From positions 124,001 to 188,000 of the forward strand of contig SVDU01000006.1 of the NCBI GenBank assembly GCA_015057705.1: 64,000 bases of DNA, read 5' to 3'. The notes below the pieces were generated by a model. The model searched no databases. It saw only the letters and a program-made list of their open reading frames with translations, and was not told the DNA's origin. Position numbers and translations under genes: made by a program. The DNA comes from Paenibacillaceae bacterium. Lineage in GTDB: Bacteria > Bacillota > Clostridia > Lachnospirales > Lachnospiraceae. This document shows positions 31,999 through 42,115 of the stretch, one piece after another. The stretch's first letter is position 1. Each line of letters opens with the position of its first letter.

Positions 31999-33273
31999 TT
32001 ATTCATACTTTATGTTTTTAAGCACATCAAAGCAATCAAAAGTTGCAAAATAGTCTTTTGGAGTCTCTGCCCTGCGAATCAGCTCAACCGATCCATCCTC
32101 TTTGAGTAGCAGCTCTGCAGATTTTAATTTTCCATTATAATTATATCCCATGGCATACCCGTGAGCACCTGTGTCATGAATAAATAGCAGGTCTCCCCTG
32201 GAGATCTCCGGCATCATGCGGTCAATGGCAAACTTGTCATTATTCTCACAAAGTGAACCCACAACATCATACTTATGGCTGCAGGGAGCATCCTCTTTCC
32301 CCATAACCGTTATGTGATGGTAGGCACCATACATGGCTGGTCTCATAAGATTTACTGCACAGGCATCAACGCCCACATACTCTTTGTGTGTATGTTTTTC
32401 ATGAATGGCTCTGGTAACCAGTGCGCCGTATGGTCCTAACATAAACCGGCCAAGCTCCGTATAGATTGCCACATCCCCCATTCCTTCCGGAACAAGTACT
32501 TCTTCATAAACCTTTCTTACGCCCTCACCTATTGCAAGAATATCGTTGGGTTCCTGACCCGGATGGTAAGGAATACCAATTCCGCCGGAAAGATTGATAA
32601 AAGCAACCTCTGCCCCTGTTTCCTTTTTTAACTTGACTGCAAGCTCAAAAAGAACCTTTGCAAGAAGGGGATAATATTCCGTAGTCACTGTATTGCTTGC
32701 CAGAAATGCATGAATTCCAAATTTCTTTGCTCCCTTACTTTTTAAGATCCGAAATGCCTCAAAGATCTGCTCTGTCGTCATACCATACTTGGCATCTCCG
32801 GGATTATCCATAATATCATTGCTGATCTTAAATATTCCGCCCGGATTATAACGGCAGCTGATGGTTTCCGGAATATGACCAATGGCTTTTTCCAGAAAAT
32901 CAATATGAGTAATGTCATCCAGATTGATGATTCCTCCGATCCGGTCTGCAAACTGGAATTCCTCTGCAGGCGTGTCATTGGAGGAAAACATAATGTCGGA
33001 ACCGGAAAATCCAATGGCATCAGACATCATAAGCTCCGTCATAGAGGAACAGTCAGCCCCGCATCCATACTCTTTTAATATATTTAAAATAAATGGATTG
33101 GGAGTTGCCTTCACCGCAAAATATTCCCGGTATCCCTTATTCCAGGCAAATGCTTCTTTTAATTTCTTCGCATTCTCCCTGATGCCCTTTTCATCGTATA
33201 AATGGAAGGGAGTTGGATATTCATTCACAATTTCTTCTAATTGTTCACTGGTTACAAATGGTCTTTTCTCCAT
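31999..33273 (-). CDS. lysA: diaminopimelate decarboxylase-like PLP enzyme
   Basis: A fold-type III PLP decarboxylase of 424 residues. The PLP lysine is Lys55 in YFAVKATPNP, and the glycine-rich phosphate loop is INLSGGIGIPY. CENND and the C-terminal DTGAHGYAMGYNYNG segment form the substrate site. It would make L-lysine from meso-diaminopimelate in the cytoplasm. The sequence is of the divergent LysA type without the usual HIGS motif, so a related amino-acid decarboxylase cannot be excluded. It is a single gene with its own terminator. Confidence 0.82.
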   Translation of the reverse strand: MEKRPFVTSEQLEEIVNEYPTPFHLYDEKGIRENAKKLKEAFAWNKGYREYFAVKATPNPFILNILKEYGCGADCSSMTELMMSDAIGFSGSDIMFSSNDTPAEEFQFADRIGGIINLDDITHIDFLEKAIGHIPETISCRYNPGGIFKISNDIMDNPGDAKYGMTTEQIFEAFRILKSKGAKKFGIHAFLASNTVTTEYYPLLAKVLFELAVKLKKETGAEVAFINLSGGIGIPYHPGQEPNDILAIGEGVRKVYEEVLVPEGMGDVAIYTELGRFMLGPYGALVTRAIHEKHTHKEYVGVDACAVNLMRPAMYGAYHHITVMGKEDAPCSHKYDVVGSLCENNDKFAIDRMMPEISRGDLLFIHDTGAHGYAMGYNYNGKLKSAELLLKEDGSVELIRRAETPKDYFATFDCFDVLKNIKYE

Positions 33274-33309
33274 TGTTTTCCTCTCCTCTCATAACGTTAC
33301 CATATGCAG

Positions 33310-33370
33310 AAAAGAGCCCTCTCCGGCACATCTGCTGGTAAGCTACATTGTACCGGGGATAGACTCTTTT
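33310..33370 (-). terminator. putative terminator of pyk
   Basis: Arms AAAAGAGCC and GACTCTTTT (with a mismatch) enclose a CCGG-containing inner hairpin. It lies 47 bp after the pyk stop and ends in a short T run on the minus strand. Confidence 0.5.
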
Positions 33371-33416
33371 GTCTACACTTTTTTGTATAAATATTCAGAA
33401 ATACTGTAAGAAGTCA

Positions 33417-34853
33417 TTAATCGACTGTCACAACACGCATAATATTGGTATGTGCTGCAGGCTCATGCTTTCTTGCAGGGCTTACTACACCAGCGGTTAC
33501 AACCACTATGTCATCCTCTTTAATAATTGATCTTGCCTTTAACAGCTCCAGAGAGGAATAGATTAACACGTCAGTTGACTCGGCACGTCTTGCCTGGAAT
33601 GGTATAACACCCCAGTACAGCTGCATCTGGCGAAGAGCTGATGCACTTGGAGATAAACCGATGATTAAACTTTCCGGTCTCCACTTGGATAACAGTCTTG
33701 TGGTGAAACCAGTAATACTTGGAGCTACAATCACTTTTGCACCCAGATCATGAGCGGTGGATACGGAAGAGTAGCATACTGCATTGGATACATTCTGCGT
33801 ATTCACAGCAGATACCTTACGCTGTCTGTATCCGGTATAATCCAGATGCTTTTCTGTTTCTTCTACAATGGAAGCCATCATGGAAAGAGCCTCTACCGGA
33901 TATTTACCCATTGCAGTTTCGCCAGAAAGCATAACTGCGTCAGTTCCGTCATAAACAGCATTGGCAACGTCAGTTACTTCTGCTCTGGTTGGACGTGGAT
34001 TACGGATCATGGAATCTAACATCTGTGTTGCAGTAATAACCGGTTTGCACGCCTCATTACATTTCTCAATAATGCTTTTCTGGATAAATGGAACTTCCTG
34101 AGCCGGAATCTCAACACCCATATCACCACGGGCAACCATGATTCCATCACTGGCTTCTATGATTTCATCCAGGTTTTCAATTCCTTCTGCATTCTCAATC
34201 TTTGCAATGACAGCAATGTCAGAACCATGCTCAGTCAGAATATCCTTAATTTCACGGACAGCTGCTGCCGTACGTACAAAGGAAGCTGCAATAAAATCAA
34301 AGCCCTGTTCGATACCAAAACGGATATCAGCTTTGTCCTTATCGGTAAGAGCCGGAAGTTTAATCTTTACATTAGGAACATTTACTCCCTTTCTCTCTCC
34401 CAGTTCGCCGCCGTTTACAATTCTGCAGACGATTTCACTGCCCTTCACTTCTAAAACCTCAAGTTCAATCAGACCGTCATCAATCAGAATACGGTTGCCT
34501 GCAACTACATCTTCATTTAAACCATCATAGTTGATATGGCCCTTACTCTCGTCACCCACAACCTCTTCTGTTGTGAGAACATAGGTATCGCCTTCTTTTA
34601 AGGTTACCTTTTTACCATCTTTTAAAAGTCCGGTACGAATCTCCGGTCCTTTTGTATCAAGAAGAGCAGCGATTGGAAGATCTAATTCCTGGCGAATGCT
34701 CTTTAACATGTCAAGACGTTCTTTTTGTTCCTCATAGTCACCATGTGAGAAGTTAAATCTGGCGATATCCATTCCGTGCTCAGCAAGTGATTTCATCAGT
34801 GCGCGGTCATTTGTGTTTGGTCCCATCGTGCAAATAATTTTGGTTCTCTTCAT
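33417..34853 (-). CDS. pyk: pyruvate kinase
   Basis: A 478-residue glycolytic enzyme that makes ATP and pyruvate from phosphoenolpyruvate. RTKIICTMGP and FNFSHGDYEEQ (substrate and ADP site), the Lys in AKIENAEG, MVARGDMGVEIP and TATQMLDSMIRNP are all present. It ends after the C-terminal allosteric domain and lacks the extra PEP-utiliser domain found in some bacilli. The ATG is 14 bp after the pseudo-rhomboid gene, so it is probably co-transcribed with corA and that gene. Confidence 0.97.
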   Translation of the reverse strand: MKRTKIICTMGPNTNDRALMKSLAEHGMDIARFNFSHGDYEEQKERLDMLKSIRQELDLPIAALLDTKGPEIRTGLLKDGKKVTLKEGDTYVLTTEEVVGDESKGHINYDGLNEDVVAGNRILIDDGLIELEVLEVKGSEIVCRIVNGGELGERKGVNVPNVKIKLPALTDKDKADIRFGIEQGFDFIAASFVRTAAAVREIKDILTEHGSDIAVIAKIENAEGIENLDEIIEASDGIMVARGDMGVEIPAQEVPFIQKSIIEKCNEACKPVITATQMLDSMIRNPRPTRAEVTDVANAVYDGTDAVMLSGETAMGKYPVEALSMMASIVEETEKHLDYTGYRQRKVSAVNTQNVSNAVCYSSVSTAHDLGAKVIVAPSITGFTTRLLSKWRPESLIIGLSPSASALRQMQLYWGVIPFQARRAESTDVLIYSSLELLKARSIIKEDDIVVVTAGVVSPARKHEPAAHTNIMRVVTVD

Positions 34854-34867
34854 ATTATCCTCCGTAG

Positions 34868-35716
34868 CTAGTTGGTCGTATCACCGGTTGTGGGGTTATC
34901 CGATGTTACATGTTTATGTGTATACAAATGCTCCGAACAGTATTCTAAACTGCCTTCACATTTTGAACAATACCGGAATTCCAGGTTTGGGGAATCCTTT
35001 TCGGTCCGACCGCATACGGCGCACTTGTGGTGGGTTCCTCCCTGGGGCATAATTTTCATCTGACGGTGAAAATTCTGCTTTCTTTTGATTTCCTTCGGAT
35101 TAAACCGGTTTAAGTCCCGGGTCAGAAGGAAAAACACGAAAAAGTTAATCAGCGACATGACAATCGTGATTCTGGTTGCCATATTTCCCATAATAAACTC
35201 ATACAGGAAATAGATTCCATTAAACATCGCCATCCATTTGGCCTTAATAGGAATAACAAAAAACAGAAGAAATTCCAGATCAGGGAATGTCGCAGCAAAA
35301 GCAAAAAACAGAGAATAATTTAAAAATTCCGTTGTCAGATAAATTCTCTGTCTGAAAAAGATGTAAACAACCAAAGCGGCTGCCACATGACCAATTACTC
35401 CCATAAAGAAGTAAACATTAAATCGGAAAGCTCCCCAGACCCTCTCTAAATTAACTCCCAGCATATAGTAAAGATACATGCCGATCAGACTTCCGAAAAG
35501 ACTTCCTCCGCCCGGCGGATAAATCATAAAGGTAACAACTCTCCACACCTGACCGCTTAGAATCTTCTGTGCATCGAGTGCTAAATACTGTAAATAAAAT
35601 TCCGGCGCAAAAAGCTGTAAAAACAGTCCGGTCCCATACATGCCAATAATATAGTACATAAGATTCGGAATGGCATATTTTCTGTATCTGCGTTCCAGAT
35701 TATAAAAAAATTTCAT
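34868..35716 (-). CDS. rhomboid-like membrane protein lacking the catalytic serine, with C-terminal zinc-ribbon
   Basis: Encodes 282 residues. About six TM segments (residues 15-37, 70-90, 100-121, 131-157, 161-175, 181-199) follow the rhomboid layout, with WRVVTFMIYPP and YMLGVNLERVWG matching conserved rhomboid segments. The catalytic GxSG is replaced (MGVIGH), so it looks like a pseudoprotease of the derlin/iRhom kind. The cytosolic tail carries Cys232, Cys235, Cys250, Cys253, Cys260 and His263, a likely zinc site. It lies between corA and pyk with short gaps. The function is unknown. Confidence 0.75.
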   Translation of the reverse strand: MKFFYNLERRYRKYAIPNLMYYIIGMYGTGLFLQLFAPEFYLQYLALDAQKILSGQVWRVVTFMIYPPGGGSLFGSLIGMYLYYMLGVNLERVWGAFRFNVYFFMGVIGHVAAALVVYIFFRQRIYLTTEFLNYSLFFAFAATFPDLEFLLFFVIPIKAKWMAMFNGIYFLYEFIMGNMATRITIVMSLINFFVFFLLTRDLNRFNPKEIKRKQNFHRQMKIMPQGGTHHKCAVCGRTEKDSPNLEFRYCSKCEGSLEYCSEHLYTHKHVTSDNPTTGDTTN

Positions 35717-35734
35717 GCGTTCAACCTTCCTAAG

Positions 35735-36676
35735 CTAAAACAAATCCTTTTTGGAAAAAATCCAGGCAACACTCAATGTCAGAATCAGTGTAAGACCTAA
35801 AACAATCCAGAAGCCATATGGGCTGTCCGCAAACGGAACTCCCGCTGGATTCACATTCATACCATAAAAGCTTGCTACCATGGTAGGTATGGACATTACA
35901 ATGGTGATCGTTGCCAGAAACTTCATGACAATGTTTAAGTTGTTGGAAATAACGGAAGCAAATGCATCCATGGTTCCGCTTAGAATTCCGCTGTAGATGT
36001 TGGCCATCTCAATCGCCTGTTTGTTCTCTACGATAACATCCTCAAGAAGTTCGGTATCTTCTGGATATTTCTTAATCTTTTCATTCCTCATAAGCTTTTC
36101 TAACACGACTTCATTGGAACGTAAGGATGTGGTGAAATAAACCAGACTCTTTTCCAGTTCCAAAAGCTCAATCAGCTCCCGGTTTTTTGTGGATTTATGA
36201 AGTTTTTCTTCAACAACAGCGCTTTTCTTATCAATAACTCTCAGATACTGCAAATATAACGATGCGTTCTTATAAAGAATCTGAAGAATAAACCGGGTTT
36301 TCATGTAAGTATGGAAATCCCTGACCCGTCCATCCATAAAGGCATTTAAAACCGTTGTTTCTTCCAGGCATACCGTTATGATAGCTTCGTCAGTAGTGAT
36401 GATTCCCATAGGTATTGTAACATACCAGTCTTTTCCGCCCCTCTCCTCAATGGTTGGAACGTCAACAAGGATCAGTGTGTAATTATTCTCTGTTTCAATA
36501 CGGGAACGCTCTTCCTCATCAAGAGGAGCCCTTAAATCATCCGGATCAATCCGGTAGGTATCTGCGATTTCCAGTATCTCTGTAGCTGTAGGATTGGTAA
36601 GTGCGATCCAGCACCCCGGAGAAAGCTCATCCTTTTGTTGAATCAGGCCGTCTTCTGTTTTATAAATCTGAATCAT
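35735..36676 (-). CDS. corA: CorA-family divalent cation transporter
   Basis: Encodes 313 residues: a large N-terminal cytoplasmic domain, then two C-terminal TM helices. The signature YGMNVN closes the first helix, as in magnesium channels of the CorA/MIT family. The C-terminus is short and basic (FSKKDLF). It transports Mg2+ (or Co2+/Ni2+) in characterised members. It is first in a corA / pseudo-rhomboid / pyk cluster, and a consensus promoter lies about 60-90 bp upstream. Pyruvate kinase needs Mg2+, but a functional link is only a guess. Confidence 0.92.
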   Translation of the reverse strand: MIQIYKTEDGLIQQKDELSPGCWIALTNPTATEILEIADTYRIDPDDLRAPLDEEERSRIETENNYTLILVDVPTIEERGGKDWYVTIPMGIITTDEAIITVCLEETTVLNAFMDGRVRDFHTYMKTRFILQILYKNASLYLQYLRVIDKKSAVVEEKLHKSTKNRELIELLELEKSLVYFTTSLRSNEVVLEKLMRNEKIKKYPEDTELLEDVIVENKQAIEMANIYSGILSGTMDAFASVISNNLNIVMKFLATITIVMSIPTMVASFYGMNVNPAGVPFADSPYGFWIVLGLTLILTLSVAWIFSKKDLF

Positions 36677-36735
36677 GGCTTTTCTCCCTTCTACGGAAGT
36701 ATTTTGTGTATACTTTGGCGGACTTTGACTTATAC

Positions 36736-36764
36736 ATTATAGTTTCCCAGACCCTTTTTGTCAA
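36736..36764 (-). promoter_or_regulatory. consensus promoter of the corA cluster
   Basis: On the minus strand TTGACA (36764-36759), a 17-bp spacer, then TATAAT (36741-36736). This is a perfect sigma-A consensus. Confidence 0.85.
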
Positions 36765-36779
36765 ACGAAAAGCTACCCC

Positions 36780-36801
36780 AATTTGTGAACTTACACAAAT
36801 T
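36780..36801. promoter_or_regulatory. palindrome in the corA / activase intergenic region
   Basis: AATTTGTG-AACTTA-CACAAATT, a perfect 8-bp inverted repeat with a 6-bp spacer, between two divergent promoters. It resembles operators of dimeric regulators, such as Crp/Fnr or Rex-like sites, without matching either spacing exactly. Confidence 0.5.
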
Positions 36802-36838
36802 TTACTAAGTTTAACATATTTTTAGCATGCCCAGGCAA

Positions 36839-36867
36839 TTGTTTTATTTCTTATTTTATGTTAAACT
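36839..36867 (+). promoter_or_regulatory. promoter of the activase gene
   Basis: TTGTTT (36839-36844), 17-bp spacer, TAAACT (36862-36867). The transcript would start near 36874, which makes the upstream GTG (36876) an unlikely start and supports the ATG at 36930. Confidence 0.6.
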
Positions 36868-36929
36868 GATGTCCGGTGAGTCAGCAACTTACTTTTACAC
36901 TAAAGGAGGCAGGGGTTAACCCCGCACAT

Positions 36930-39900
36930 ATGAATACATACAACACTTTAGGAATCGATATCGGTTCCACAACCGTAAAGATTGCTATTTTAGACCAAAA
37001 TCAACAGCTATTGTTCGCTGATTACGAGCGGCATTTTGCAAACATACAGGAAACACTGGCAGGCCTTTTAAAGAAGGCCTATGACCAGTTAGGGCCTATG
37101 GATCTTGTTCCGGCCATAACCGGTTCTGGCGGTCTTACTTTGTCCCGTCATTTAAAGACACCATTCGTACAGGAAGTAGTGGCTGTTGCCACCTCATTAA
37201 AAGATTATGCCCCGCAGACCGACGTGGCAATCGAGCTTGGCGGAGAAGATGCTAAAATTATTTATTTTAGCGGCGGCATTGACCAGAGAATGAACGGAAT
37301 CTGTGCCGGTGGAACGGGATCCTTTATTGACCAGATGGCTGCTCTTTTACAGACTGACGCCAAGGGTCTCGATGAGTATGCTGCCAATTACAAGGCGATC
37401 TATCCAATCGCTGCCCGTTGCGGCGTATTTGCCAAAACAGACATTCAGCCGCTTATTAATGAAGGAGCTACCAGAGAAGATCTGGCAGCGTCTATTTTTC
37501 AGGCAGTCGTTAACCAGACCATCAGCGGTCTGGCATGTGGTAAGCCAATCAGAGGCAATGTGGCATTTTTAGGAGGACCGCTCCACTTTCTTCCTGAACT
37601 TAGGAAAGCGTTTATCCGCACTTTAAATCTCTCCGGAGATGCAATTATCGCTCCCGAACATTCCCATCTCTTTGCTGCCATCGGTGCTGCCATGAACACG
37701 GAAGATAATACGGAGGTAAAGGTCTCTCTTGAGGATATGATCTCCCGATTGTCAAATGGTATTCGGATGGAATTTGAAGTAAAGCGAATGGAGCCATTGT
37801 TTGCAGGATCGGAAGATTTTGATGAATTTATTAACCGTCACAGCAGTCACTGTGTGAGAAAGGCAGAGCTGTCTTCCTATCACGGCAAATGCTTCTTAGG
37901 AATTGATGCCGGTTCCACCACCACAAAGGTAGCAGTGGTTGGGGAAGACGGTACTCTGCTTTACAGCTTTTACAGCAGCAACAACGGATCTCCGCTGTCA
38001 ACTGCCGTCCGCGCAATCAAAGAGATAAAAGAACAGATTCCTGATGACAGCCAGATTGTATGGTCTTGTTCCACCGGATATGGAGAAGCTTTATTAAAGG
38101 CTGCATTCCTTCTTGATGAGGGAGAAGTTGAGACAATTTCCCATTACTATGCGGCTGCATTTTTTGAACCGGAAGTGGATTGCATCTTAGACATCGGCGG
38201 ACAGGATATGAAGTGCATCCGCATAAAGAATAATACGGTAGACAGTGTTCAGTTAAATGAGGCCTGCTCTTCTGGCTGCGGTTCCTTTATTGAAACATTT
38301 GCCAATTCTTTGAATTACAAAGTGGAAGATTTTGCCACTGAGGCTTTATTTGCAAAAAACCCCACTGATCTTGGAACCAGATGTACCGTTTTTATGAACT
38401 CCAATGTGAAACAGGCTCAAAAAGAAGGGGCTGAAGTTTCCGATATTTCTGCCGGACTTGCGTATTCCGTTATAAAAAACGCATTATTTAAAGTTATTAA
38501 AATAACAAGTGCCTCTGATCTTGGAAAGCATGTAGTGGTTCAGGGCGGCACCTTTTATAACAATGCCGTACTTCGAAGCTTTGAAAAAATATCCGGTTGT
38601 GAGGCAGTAAGACCTGACATTGCTGGAATTATGGGAGCATTTGGAGCTGCCTTAATTGCAAGAGAGCGTTATGACCAGTCGGCAAAGACTACAATGCTGG
38701 ATCTTGACAAGATTCTGGCTCTTCACTATGAGACCTCCATGAGCCGGTGCAAGGGCTGTACCAACAACTGCGTTCTGACCATCAACCGGTTTGACGGCGG
38801 ACGCCAGTTCATCTCCGGAAACCGCTGTGAGCGGGGACTTGGAAAAGAAAAAACAAGACGTGAGATTCCAAACCTGTTTGATTACAAAAATCACCGGATG
38901 TTTGATTATGAACCGTTAAGCGCCGATTTGGCCACACGGGGAGTCATCGGAATTCCACGGGTACTAAACTTTTATGAAAATTACCCCTTCTGGGCTGTAT
39001 TTTTCCATACCTTAAAGTTTCGTACCGTACTGTCCCCACAATCCACCAGGAAGATCTATGAACTGGGTATTGAATCCATCCCCAGTGAATCCGAGTGTTA
39101 TCCGGCAAAGATCGCCCACGGTCATGTGGAATGGCTCATTAAGCAGGGAGTTAAAACTATTTTTTACCCCTGTATTCCATACGAACGAAATGAAAGTCCT
39201 GATGCAGGCAATCATTTTAACTGCCCCATTGTAACCTCCTACGCAGAAAATATTAAGAATAACGTAGAAGGAATTAAAACAGAATCCATCCGATTCTTAA
39301 ATCCGTTTATGGCTTTTACCAATGAAGAAGTCTTAACAAAACGCTTAACAGAGGTCTTTACCAAAGAATTTAACATTCCTGCATCGGAAGTTGCTGACGC
39401 TTCCCATAAGGCCTGGACAGAGCTCATTGCTTCCCGCACAGATATGGAGAAAAAAGGGGAAGAAACCTTACAGTGGTTAAAAGAAAATAACAGACACGGA
39501 ATCGTACTGGCCGGTCGGCCTTACCATGTAGATCCGGAAATCAACCACGGAATTCCGGAACTGATTACCTCTTATGGCTTTGCAGTGCTGACCGAGGATT
39601 CCATCTCCCATCTTGCTGACATTGAACGCCCTCTGGTTGTAACAGATCAGTGGATGTACCACACCCGGCTTTACCGGGCTGCCAGTCTGGTGAAAAAGGA
39701 GAACAACTTAGACTTAATTCAGCTTAATTCCTTTGGCTGCGGTCTGGATGCCGTCACTACAGATCAGGTTAATGATATCCTGACCGGTTCCGGCAAAATT
39801 TATACAGTACTTAAAATAGACGAGGTTAACAACTTAGGTGCTGCCAGAATCCGTGTCCGCTCTCTCATTGCCGCCTTAAAGGTACGTGACAAGCGTCACT

Positions 39901-41177
39901 TTGAGCACAAAGTGGTTTCCAGCGCCTATAACAGAGTGATGTTTACCAAGGAGATGAAGCAGGAATATACCATCCTTTGTCCCCAGATGTCTCCTCTGCA
40001 TTTTGACCTTTTACAGCCCGCTATCCGGGCATTCGGTTACCGGGTGGAGGTTCTGCAGAACGATAACCGCTCTGCCATTGATACTGGCTTAAAATACGTA
40101 AATAACGATGCCTGCTATCCTTCCCTGATTGTAGTGGGACAGATCATGGAAGCACTGCTTTCCGGCAAATATGATTTAGACAGGACTGCTGTGTTTATGA
40201 GCCAGACAGGCGGAGGCTGCCGTGCTTCCAACTACATCGGTTTTGTCCGCAGAGCCCTTGATAAGTCTGGGATGAGTCAGGTGCCTGTGATTTCAGTCAA
40301 CGCAGGAAACATGGAATCCAATCCCGGCTTTACCATCTCACTGCCGCTGCTAACAAAAGCCATGCAGGCAGTGGTATACGGAGATATATTTATGAGGGTG
40401 CTGTACGCCACCCGCCCATATGAGAAGATACCTGGTTCAGCCAACTCCCTCCATGAAAGATGGAAAGAGCGCTGTATTGTATCTCTCTCAAAGAAGTCCG
40501 CTGACATGATGGAGTTTTCCCGAAACATTAAGGGCATCATCAGAGATTTTGACAATCTGCCAAGAAACTCTGTGAAAAAACCAAAGGTTGGTGTCGTAGG
40601 TGAGATTCTTGTGAAGTTTTCCCCACTTGCCAATAACCGGATCGTAGAGCTATTGGAAGCGGAAGGCGCTGAAGCTGTTATGCCTGATTTAATGGACTTT
40701 TTACTGTACAGCTTTTATAATACAAACTTTAAGGCAGATTTCCTTGGTGGAAAAAAATCCACTGCATTCATAGCAAATATGGGAATCTCACTTTTGGAAT
40801 TTTTCCGTAAGACTGCCAAACGGGAACTGGAAAAGAGTAAGAACTTTACTGCTCCGGCCCATATCGGAAACCTTGCTAATATGGCAAATGACTTTGTTTC
40901 CATTGGCAATCAGACCGGGGAAGGCTGGTTCTTAACCGGAGAGATGCTGGAACTGATTCATACCGGTACCAATAATATTGTGTGCACCCAGCCATTTGGC
41001 TGCCTCCCCAATCATATTGTGGGAAAAGGCGTAATCAAGGAGTTAAGAAAAGCATATCCTGACTCCAACATCATCGCAGTGGATTACGATCCAGGCGCCA
41101 GTGAAGTAAATCAGTTAAACCGGATTAAACTTATGCTTTCAACAGCACAGAAAAATCTTCTAAAAGAACAAAATTAA
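36930..41177 (+). CDS. 2-hydroxyacyl-CoA dehydratase activase-like fusion protein
   Basis: A very large protein of 1415 residues. Two BadF/HgdC-type ASKHA ATPase domains come first: [10 protein letters not shown] near residue 8 with Cys in CAGGTGSF near 124, and [10 protein letters not shown] near 323 with Cys in CSSGCGSF near 444. A CX2CX3C motif near 607 is a possible Fe-S site. A DUF2229-type domain (about 640-900) and a dehydratase-subunit-like C-terminal half (about 1010-1400) follow. Activases feed ATP-driven electrons to 2-hydroxyacyl-CoA dehydratases, but the role of this fused family is not established. The ATG has AAAGGAGG 20 nt upstream with a GGGGTTAACCCC hairpin between. A GTG at 36876 is the alternative. 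Confidence 0.88.
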   Translation: MNTYNTLGIDIGSTTVKIAILDQNQQLLFADYERHFANIQETLAGLLKKAYDQLGPMDLVPAITGSGGLTLSRHLKTPFVQEVVAVATSLKDYAPQTDVAIELGGEDAKIIYFSGGIDQRMNGICAGGTGSFIDQMAALLQTDAKGLDEYAANYKAIYPIAARCGVFAKTDIQPLINEGATREDLAASIFQAVVNQTISGLACGKPIRGNVAFLGGPLHFLPELRKAFIRTLNLSGDAIIAPEHSHLFAAIGAAMNTEDNTEVKVSLEDMISRLSNGIRMEFEVKRMEPLFAGSEDFDEFINRHSSHCVRKAELSSYHGKCFLGIDAGSTTTKVAVVGEDGTLLYSFYSSNNGSPLSTAVRAIKEIKEQIPDDSQIVWSCSTGYGEALLKAAFLLDEGEVETISHYYAAAFFEPEVDCILDIGGQDMKCIRIKNNTVDSVQLNEACSSGCGSFIETFANSLNYKVEDFATEALFAKNPTDLGTRCTVFMNSNVKQAQKEGAEVSDISAGLAYSVIKNALFKVIKITSASDLGKHVVVQGGTFYNNAVLRSFEKISGCEAVRPDIAGIMGAFGAALIARERYDQSAKTTMLDLDKILALHYETSMSRCKGCTNNCVLTINRFDGGRQFISGNRCERGLGKEKTRREIPNLFDYKNHRMFDYEPLSADLATRGVIGIPRVLNFYENYPFWAVFFHTLKFRTVLSPQSTRKIYELGIESIPSESECYPAKIAHGHVEWLIKQGVKTIFYPCIPYERNESPDAGNHFNCPIVTSYAENIKNNVEGIKTESIRFLNPFMAFTNEEVLTKRLTEVFTKEFNIPASEVADASHKAWTELIASRTDMEKKGEETLQWLKENNRHGIVLAGRPYHVDPEINHGIPELITSYGFAVLTEDSISHLADIERPLVVTDQWMYHTRLYRAASLVKKENNLDLIQLNSFGCGLDAVTTDQVNDILTGSGKIYTVLKIDEVNNLGAARIRVRSLIAALKVRDKRHFEHKVVSSAYNRVMFTKEMKQEYTILCPQMSPLHFDLLQPAIRAFGYRVEVLQNDNRSAIDTGLKYVNNDACYPSLIVVGQIMEALLSGKYDLDRTAVFMSQTGGGCRASNYIGFVRRALDKSGMSQVPVISVNAGNMESNPGFTISLPLLTKAMQAVVYGDIFMRVLYATRPYEKIPGSANSLHERWKERCIVSLSKKSADMMEFSRNIKGIIRDFDNLPRNSVKKPKVGVVGEILVKFSPLANNRIVELLEAEGAEAVMPDLMDFLLYSFYNTNFKADFLGGKKSTAFIANMGISLLEFFRKTAKRELEKSKNFTAPAHIGNLANMANDFVSIGNQTGEGWFLTGEMLELIHTGTNNIVCTQPFGCLPNHIVGKGVIKELRKAYPDSNIIAVDYDPGASEVNQLNRIKLMLSTAQKNLLKEQN

Positions 41178-41210
41178 ACCACCGGACAGGAATAATGTTC
41201 CGTTAACACA

Positions 41211-41252
41211 AAAATACCGGAAACCTGATAAATAGGTTTCCGGTATTTTTTT
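41211..41252. terminator. bidirectional terminator
   Basis: AAAATACCGGAAACCT / AGGTTTCCGGTATTTT, a perfect 16-bp stem flanked by A and T runs, between convergent genes. It serves the activase gene on the plus strand and the DUF6179-like gene on the minus strand. Confidence 0.92.
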
Positions 41253-42115
41253 TAATTATTTCCCACTGCCAGCATCGCCTGAAAACAGTTATAGTTTAAC
41301 CCGTGCTGTAGTTCAAAGCTGAAATTTCTCATGTCTTCTTTTAAATAATTCCCAAGCTCTTCATTTCCTTCATAAGCAAAATCCATGAGTTCATCAATGT
41401 ATCTCTTTAATTGTACCTCTAGCTCTTCTCTGGTTTTTCCACTGATAAAAAGTTTAAGTCGATCCATCTCAACTGAGGAATAACCATTTAGATCAATGCT
41501 TTTTCCTGCAATCCGGCAGCCTAAGACATTCCTTATCACAATCGATGCCAGATTAATGATCAGTTCTCTGTAATCACCTGAATAGGCGCTCAGCACATGC
41601 ATGATATAGTCCGCAGGCAGTTTCTGTAAAAAACTTTGTTCCAGACAGGCACTTCTTATATAGACTTCCATCAGATCCGCTCCGCACCGGGGTTCTAAGG
41701 AAACCAGAACTGGATAATCAAGAGTAAGAATATGGTTCATGGGGTGAAAGCGTGGATCATAATACAGGAAAAATTCCGGCATTCCTTTCTGAAAGGTATC
41801 ATAACAGCACCGATTGCCGTAAAATTGAAACTCTTTCATCATAAGGTTATATTCCTGTTGGATTTTTTTTACCTTTTTTATGAGTATCTCATATCCCTGC
41901 CTGTAGGCGGTATCTGCAGATACCCCAGCGTGTGCTGTAACCAGGTCCCTTAAGCCGGCTGCAGCATTTTCATATTCTTTAATGCAATAAATCACGGCTC
42001 CCATCAGCTGTCTTGCCTTATCATAAGAGATTGACGTACTTTCATTGCTTGTATACCGGGCTGCGAGCTTTGCCACTACAGGCATTAACTCCTCCTGGCT
42101 ATATTTCATCATCAT
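41252..42115 (-). CDS. uncharacterised protein, DUF6179-like
   Basis: About 287 residues, soluble, helical, no signal peptide and no catalytic motif that I recognise. Some Cys residues occur (CC near the middle, CGAD later). The start is one of three consecutive ATG codons (42115, 42112, 42109) read out of frame from the GATGATGATG that encodes the acidic end of the upstream gene, so the genes overlap by up to 17 bases. From memory, such pairs occur in Lachnospiraceae as DUF6179 and DUF6323, function unknown. Confidence in the gene is high, in the family name moderate. Confidence 0.75.
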   Translation of the reverse strand: MMMKYSQEELMPVVAKLAARYTSNESTSISYDKARQLMGAVIYCIKEYENAAAGLRDLVTAHAGVSADTAYRQGYEILIKKVKKIQQEYNLMMKEFQFYGNRCCYDTFQKGMPEFFLYYDPRFHPMNHILTLDYPVLVSLEPRCGADLMEVYIRSACLEQSFLQKLPADYIMHVLSAYSGDYRELIINLASIVIRNVLGCRIAGKSIDLNGYSSVEMDRLKLFISGKTREELEVQLKRYIDELMDFAYEGNEELGNYLKEDMRNFSFELQHGLNYNCFQAMLAVGNN

